Below are positions 57,400-61,401 of a DNA stretch of 61,401 nucleotides, in pieces. Position numbers and translations under genes: made by a program. The notes under the pieces were generated by a model. It was not told the DNA's origin. It made no database searches and saw only the letters and a program-made list of their open reading frames with translations. This DNA comes from CAYPAV01 sp964408805 (GTDB lineage Bacteria > Pseudomonadota > Alphaproteobacteria > UBA8366). The stretch is from NCBI GenBank assembly GCA_964408805.1, contig CAYPAV010000025.1, forward strand, positions 1 through 61,401, given 5' to 3'. Position 1 is the first letter of the stretch. Each line of letters opens with the position of its first letter.

Positions 57400-58263
57400 T
57401 CAGGCCCCCTCGGCGGCGATGCGGTCCTCTTCGAACTGATAGCGCGGCGTTTCGTCCCGGGGCGAGCGGCTGTCGCTGTCCGCCTCGACGAAATTGGTCT
57501 TCCAACTCTCTCCTTCGTGCCATTGGTTGGGGAGGGTGATCATCTCACCCGGGTTTTTGATGGTTTCGAAGGCGTCGAGCGCGGCGCGCGTGACCGCGTA
57601 TTGCGCCGAAGGGTCGCCTCTCCCCCCTGCACCGTGACCCAGCGGGTAGTCGAGGAAGACCATCCGCGGCGCCTTGCCGGCGGTCAGAATATCGTGGGCA
57701 CCACCGAGGATGAGGGTCGGAGTGCCGTTTGCCTCGAGATGTCGCGCTAACAGACACACGGTCTGATGGCACACCGGTCAGAGCGGTATGAGAAAAACCG
57801 CGTCCACATTTTGGGCGCGCCAGCGCGCCGCAAGATCTGGGATCAACTCTTCGCCGACCCGGCGCTGCGAATAAATCCCGCCCATGCAGGAAAACAAATC
57901 TTCCGCTACCTCACCGATCACGCCTTCCGACTCCAGTTGCCGGAGCGGCTCGATCGGTAACGCGCAATTTGGGTCGCGCCTTGCGTCCGGCAGGTATTGC
58001 TCGGTCAGGTGGGAGAAGCGAATTTCCGAAACGGGCGTCGATTTTGGAATCGCGCGATGGCTCGTATCGTCCTTGTAGAAGAACGCCTGCTGTCCCTTGA
58101 CGTAGGCGCCGGCCGTCGTCAGCACCCCGATCCGACTTTTCGAGAGCGGCTTCGCAAGCGGCGCCCAGGCGGGCGGGGTATCCGCTTCGAACCATTTATA
58201 CGCCGGATAGCCTAGTTTTCCGTATCGCTCGGCGATCGCGGCCATGTATTGCAGCGGTTCCAC
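57400..58263 (-). CDS. Selenoprotein of the PrdB/GrdB (proline/glycine reductase B) family, with in-frame UGA as selenocysteine
   Basis: One 287-residue protein read through a TGA at 57780-57778 (residue 162). The part before the UGA (SRIGVLTTAGAYVKGQQAFF, PVSEIRFSHLTEQY, PLRQLESEGVIGEVA, ARWRAQNVDAVFLIPL) and the part after it (PVCHQTVCLLARHLEANGTP, FLDYPLGHGAGG) are in the same frame and together match the D-proline reductase PrdB/selenoprotein B family, where this site is selenocysteine. The motif is U-P-V-C, a redox U-x-x-C pair. PrdB of clostridia has its Sec near residue 152, consistent with 162 here. Start is GTG 58263 with a strong GAGGAGG site. A SECIS-like hairpin follows the UGA (57751-57765). 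In an aerobe-like context the role is not proline fermentation; perhaps a reductive or thiol-redox step. Requires selA, selB, selC and selD elsewhere in the genome. Confidence 0.88.
57751..57780 (-). promoter_or_regulatory. UGA codon plus candidate bacterial SECIS element
   Basis: On the minus strand, UGA (57780-57778) is followed by 12 nt, then CAGAC-CGUGU-GUCUG (57765-57751): a perfect 5-bp stem with a 5-nt loop. The loop begins 18 nt after the UGA and has G as its second base, both within the published bacterial SECIS model (short apical loop, G in the first two positions, about 16-37 nt from the UGA). The hairpin is seen in the sequence; SelB binding is inference. Confidence 0.7.
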
Positions 58264-58502
58264 GGTGTTTTGCCCTCCTCGTTCGGGAGATCCAAACTCG
58301 TTTGCTCGGCAAGGAAGATAGCGCGTTCGAGCCGAATAATCAGCCGTCTCCCATTACCGAAATATTAACTTCTACAAAGGAATAATGGATCGCCTCCGGG
58401 AATCGTATGTTTTCTCGGTTGCTGCCGCGCGAGGGGCGAGTTGTCGAGTGATTGAACGGATGGAATTGGCGGGTGTCCGCGGACGGGCAACGGGGCGGCT
58501 CA

Positions 58503-61112
58503 ATGGTTCGTGAATCGGTGTATTTGATGGCCGTATTGGATTTGGCGGCCATCTTCGTTGTCGTCGTCGCCGGAATGAGGATTTGTCGCATTCGTCGTGA
58601 GAGCGCCGCCGGTGTAAATTTCCGGGGCATTGGGATCATCCTGGCCGGTTTGACGGCGCTCGGCCTTTTCTTCGTGATCGATTTTTCCATGTTTCGAGTG
58701 CTGCCTATCGCAATTGGCGAGGCTCGGGCGGTGAACGCGGTAGTCGACCTGAATCTGAATTGGAGCTGGATGCTGCTTGTGGGCGGACTCGCTCTGGTCG
58801 CTGCCGGTTTCGTGATATTCGTCAAGCGCCACGAAGCGCTTGCGGAGGGCGAGGCGGTACGGGAAGACGCCCTCCGCGCAAATGACCAGAATTTTCGATA
58901 TCTGGTCGAGCACTCGATTCAGGGAATACTGGTTCATCATTCCAGCCGGCCGATATTCGCCAACGACGCGCTCGCCGAGATGTTCGGTTATGACGATCCG
59001 GCCGGTATCCTAGACCTTGCGGATATTTCCGTTCTTTTCGACGCCAGTGAATTGGAGCGGGTCCACGATTACGGAGGGCGCCGGCTGCGCGGCGAACCGG
59101 TGCCCTCGAAATATCGTTGCCAAATGAACAAGCGCGACGGGACACGATTCTGGGTCGATCTCGTCTCCAACCTGGTGGAATGGTCGGGCAAGACCTGCAT
59201 CCTGGTGGCCTTCGTCGATGTGACCGAGGAGGTCGAGCTGGAGGGTCGCCTTCGGGCGACGGAGCTTCGACTAATTTCGGCGGTCGAGGGGATGCAATTT
59301 CCCTTGGCGCTCTATGACGAATCGGATCGTCTGGTAATCTGCAACCAGCCGTACCGGGATAATTTGGGGTCCGGAAGCGACATCCTTCAGCCTGGTGCGA
59401 GTTTCGAGGAAATCGTCCGGGCACGGGTAGCATCGGGAATGCACCCCGATGCGGTGGATGATCCAGAAAGTTTTATTCGAGAACGCCTCGAAAAGCATCG
59501 ACGGAACGAGGGACCTTTGTTGCTCCGTCGGCTTGACGGCCGGATCTCCCAAGTTTTCGACGAAAAGTTGCCGGATGGCGCGAGGCTGCATCTTTCGCTC
59601 GACGTCACGGATATGAAGACGGTGGAGCGAGATCTGCGGGAAAGCGAGCGGCAGTTCCAGGATTTTGCCGAGACCGCGTCTGACTGGCTTTGGGAAATGG
59701 ACGAGTCCTATTTGGTCTCGGATCTGGTCGCCGTGAATTCGGACATCAATCGAGACTACTACTTCGGCAAGACGCGCTGGGAATTGGCGGGAGCCGACCC
59801 GGAAAGCGACCCTCACTGGCGTGCCCACAAGGAGACATTGGACCGACGCGAGTCTTTTCAGAACTTCGAATATTGGCGCGAGAACGAACACGGAGAGTCG
59901 GTCTGCGTCGTCGCCAACGGTAAGCCTTTTTTCGACGATGTGGGCGTTTTCCGCGGTTACCGTGGAACGGCCATCAATGCGACCGCCCATCGTCGGGCCG
60001 AAATGGAACTGCGCGAAGTCGAGGAACTGTTCCGAGCGATGCTCGACTACTCGCCGGCGATGATCGTGATCCGCGACATCGAGGGACGATTCGAACGGAT
60101 CAACCGGGCCTACGAGCAGGCGCATGGCGTGGCGAATGAGACGATTGCCGGCAAGACGGCCCACGATCTCTTCAATAGTGAAACGGCCGACATCATCGCG
60201 AATCAGAATCGCCGTGTTCTCGAAACCGGCGCGCCGCTAGTCGAAGAACATGAACAGCAGTTCGTGGACCGTATGGGTACGGTCATCAGTGCCCGTTTTC
60301 CGATCCGGGATGCACATGGCAAGGTAAAGAGAATTGGAACGATATCGACCGATATCACTGAGCGGAAGAAGATGGAGGTGGATCTCCGCCTCGCCAAGGA
60401 GGAGGCGGAAGGGGCGAACCGGGCCAAATCGGAATTTCTCGCCAAGATGAGCCATGAGTTGCGGACGCCGCTCAATGCCATCATCGGTTTCGCCCAGGTC
60501 CTAAATCAGGAAGTCTTCGGATCCATCGCGAACGAGCGCTACAAGGACTACGCCCACGATATCTTCGTCAGCGGGCAGCATCTTCTCAGCCTGATATCGG
60601 ATTTGCTGGATATCTCGAAGATCGAGAGCGGCGAACTCTCGCTTGATCTGGACGAGTTCGCGATCGACGAGGTCCTGGCCGATGTCCTGACCTTTCTCGA
60701 GCCCGAGATGAAGGCAAAACGGCATCGCTTCACGCCGACCTTGACCGCCAACCTGCCGAAACTACGGGCTGACCGTCGTGCGGTGCAACAGATCCTGATC
60801 AATCTGATGTCGAATTCGATCAAGTTCACGGAGCCTGGCGGCGAGCTTCAATTGTCGGCGGTGATGAATGGCGGTGATTCTCTGCGGATCGAGATCGCCG
60901 ACAACGGCATTGGGATTCCGAGCGACGAAATCGATACGATCGTGACACCCTTCGTGCAAGCAAGGGCCCGGCCGGAAAATCCCGAAATAGGGACCGGACT
61001 TGGTCTCTCGATCGTCGATGCGCTGGTCGGATTGCATGGTGGCAGGCTCGAAATCGAGAGCGTGTTGGGGGAGGGGACCAAGGTCGCGGTATACCTTCCT
61101 GTCGTGGACTAG
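58503..61112 (+). CDS. Membrane-bound PAS-domain sensor histidine kinase
   Basis: An 869-residue hybrid-free sensor kinase. Three N-terminal membrane segments (LMAVLDLAAIFVVVVAGMRI, GIGIILAGLTALGLFFVIDF, MLLVGGLALVAAGFVIFV) are followed by four PAS-type domains at about 125-240, 250-380, 385-500 and 505-625. The HisKA dimerisation helix carries H651 (LAKMSHELRTPLNAIIGF), and the HATPase has N (LINLMSNSIKFTEPGG), G1 (EIADNGIGIP) and G2 (IGTGLGLSIVDAL) boxes. ATG 58503 places the first segment properly; a TTG 51 bp upstream is possible. No receiver domain or adjacent response regulator gene is present, so its partner is elsewhere. It may sense redox or a ligand through PAS cofactors. Confidence 0.93.
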   Translation: MVRESVYLMAVLDLAAIFVVVVAGMRICRIRRESAAGVNFRGIGIILAGLTALGLFFVIDFSMFRVLPIAIGEARAVNAVVDLNLNWSWMLLVGGLALVAAGFVIFVKRHEALAEGEAVREDALRANDQNFRYLVEHSIQGILVHHSSRPIFANDALAEMFGYDDPAGILDLADISVLFDASELERVHDYGGRRLRGEPVPSKYRCQMNKRDGTRFWVDLVSNLVEWSGKTCILVAFVDVTEEVELEGRLRATELRLISAVEGMQFPLALYDESDRLVICNQPYRDNLGSGSDILQPGASFEEIVRARVASGMHPDAVDDPESFIRERLEKHRRNEGPLLLRRLDGRISQVFDEKLPDGARLHLSLDVTDMKTVERDLRESERQFQDFAETASDWLWEMDESYLVSDLVAVNSDINRDYYFGKTRWELAGADPESDPHWRAHKETLDRRESFQNFEYWRENEHGESVCVVANGKPFFDDVGVFRGYRGTAINATAHRRAEMELREVEELFRAMLDYSPAMIVIRDIEGRFERINRAYEQAHGVANETIAGKTAHDLFNSETADIIANQNRRVLETGAPLVEEHEQQFVDRMGTVISARFPIRDAHGKVKRIGTISTDITERKKMEVDLRLAKEEAEGANRAKSEFLAKMSHELRTPLNAIIGFAQVLNQEVFGSIANERYKDYAHDIFVSGQHLLSLISDLLDISKIESGELSLDLDEFAIDEVLADVLTFLEPEMKAKRHRFTPTLTANLPKLRADRRAVQQILINLMSNSIKFTEPGGELQLSAVMNGGDSLRIEIADNGIGIPSDEIDTIVTPFVQARARPENPEIGTGLGLSIVDALVGLHGGRLEIESVLGEGTKVAVYLPVVD

Positions 61113-61135
61113 CGCTAGTGACCCGCCAAGCAGGC

Positions 61136-61381
61136 CTATCGGCCGAAGACCAGGGTTTCGCGCTCATAGAGGCGGCTGGCGAACCAGAGCAGCAGTGCCG
61201 TCGCGAGCAGCGTCATCACGCCCGAGAGGATGACGTTGACCAGGTCCACGGCTTCCCCGCGCAATAATTGGCCGAAGAGAAGGGTCTGTCCGAAGGCCGG
61301 CAGCGACATCATCCAGCTCTGCGCCTCGACCGGCGAGAAGACCAATATGACTTGCCCCCAGGTTTCGTACCAATCGTTATG
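61136..61381 (-). pseudogene. C-terminal remnant of an ABC-2/NatB-type transporter permease
   Basis: The frame reads W-M-M-S-LPAFGQTLLFGQLLRGE then VNVILSGVMTLLATALLLWFASRLYERE, the end of ABC-2-type export permeases (NatB-like), with one clear membrane helix. Upstream the same frame is closed by TAA at 61384-61382, only 17 bp before the window edge, so the gene is either truncated or frameshifted just at the boundary, or the true coding frame enters from another frame outside the window. It converges with the histidine kinase 23 bp away. Called as a fragment; status uncertain. Confidence 0.5.
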
Positions 61382-61401
61382 TTAGACCTTGCTCGTTGTT
61401 T

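Noticed and set aside
57400..58263. Two separate short genes instead of one selenoprotein gene
   Set aside because: Both halves are in the same frame, join exactly at a family-conserved site, the second half has no ribosome-binding site, and its GTG start would fall two codons after the UGA.

Overview
The window is GC-rich bacterial DNA that fits an alphaproteobacterium, probably a free-living, metabolically versatile Rhodospirillales-like organism. The strongest pointers are an alphaproteobacterial LexA box (GAAC-N7-GAAC) in front of an imuA-imuB-dnaE2 damage-mutagenesis cassette, GTG starts, tightly overlapping ATGA gene junctions, and a protein repertoire rich in LLM flavoenzymes, CaiB CoA-transferases, acyl-CoA dehydrogenases and TPR-type adenylate cyclases. 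No rRNA, tRNA, CRISPR array, transposase or phage gene was seen.

Layout. (1) 1-6.6 kb: the tail of a DppC-like ABC permease, then imuA-imuB, a vapBC toxin-antitoxin pair, and dnaE2. (2) 6.6-31.8 kb: a large catabolic region. It holds three LLM oxidoreductases, a TauD-type dioxygenase, a minus-strand operon (UbiD-like decarboxylase, class II aldolase, two-subunit Rieske oxygenase), an acyl-CoA ligase running into a three-subunit molybdenum hydroxylase whose large subunit is fused to a CoxG domain, an amidohydrolase, a two-subunit CoA-transferase, several alpha/beta hydrolases, a CaiB transferase, a hydroxycinnamoyl-CoA hydratase/lyase-like crotonase, a flavin reductase, an acyl-CoA dehydrogenase and a GMC oxidoreductase. 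Together these look like uptake-independent degradation of an aromatic or heteroaromatic acid through CoA thioesters; the substrate cannot be read from the sequence. (3) 31.8-43 kb: a more mixed region with AT-richer gaps. It holds a small membrane protein behind a perfect 5 x 8 bp tandem repeat, a serine hydrolase, an aldo/keto reductase, a 2-hydroxyacyl-CoA lyase-like ThDP enzyme with a 14-bp direct repeat on both sides, and a cyclase-TPR protein. (4) 43-50 kb: a cytosolic, respiration-independent type reductive dehalogenase, then a minus-strand acyl-CoA operon (acyl-CoA dehydrogenase, MAPEG, thiolase-fold protein, DUF35 partner, CaiB). (5) 50-61.4 kb: a glyoxalase-like protein, an MFS carrier, a frameshifted cyclase-TPR gene, a Baeyer-Villiger monooxygenase, a cytochrome P450, a UGA-containing selenoprotein of the PrdB/GrdB family, a PAS-rich histidine kinase, and the C-terminal end of an ABC permease.

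The two most notable items are the selenoprotein at 57400-58263 and the reductive dehalogenase at 43069-45222. The selenoprotein has an in-frame UGA at 57780-57778 inside a U-x-x-C motif, with a hairpin at the spacing expected of a bacterial SECIS; ordinary gene calling would split it into two genes. The dehalogenase has an internal domain duplication, two 4Fe-4S motifs and no Tat signal. With the Rieske, BVMO and P450 oxygenases and the CoA-ester enzymes, they suggest a niche in breaking down substituted, possibly halogenated, aromatic or alicyclic compounds. That pathway assignment is inference. Apart from the antitoxin, no DNA-binding transcription factor was recognised in the window.
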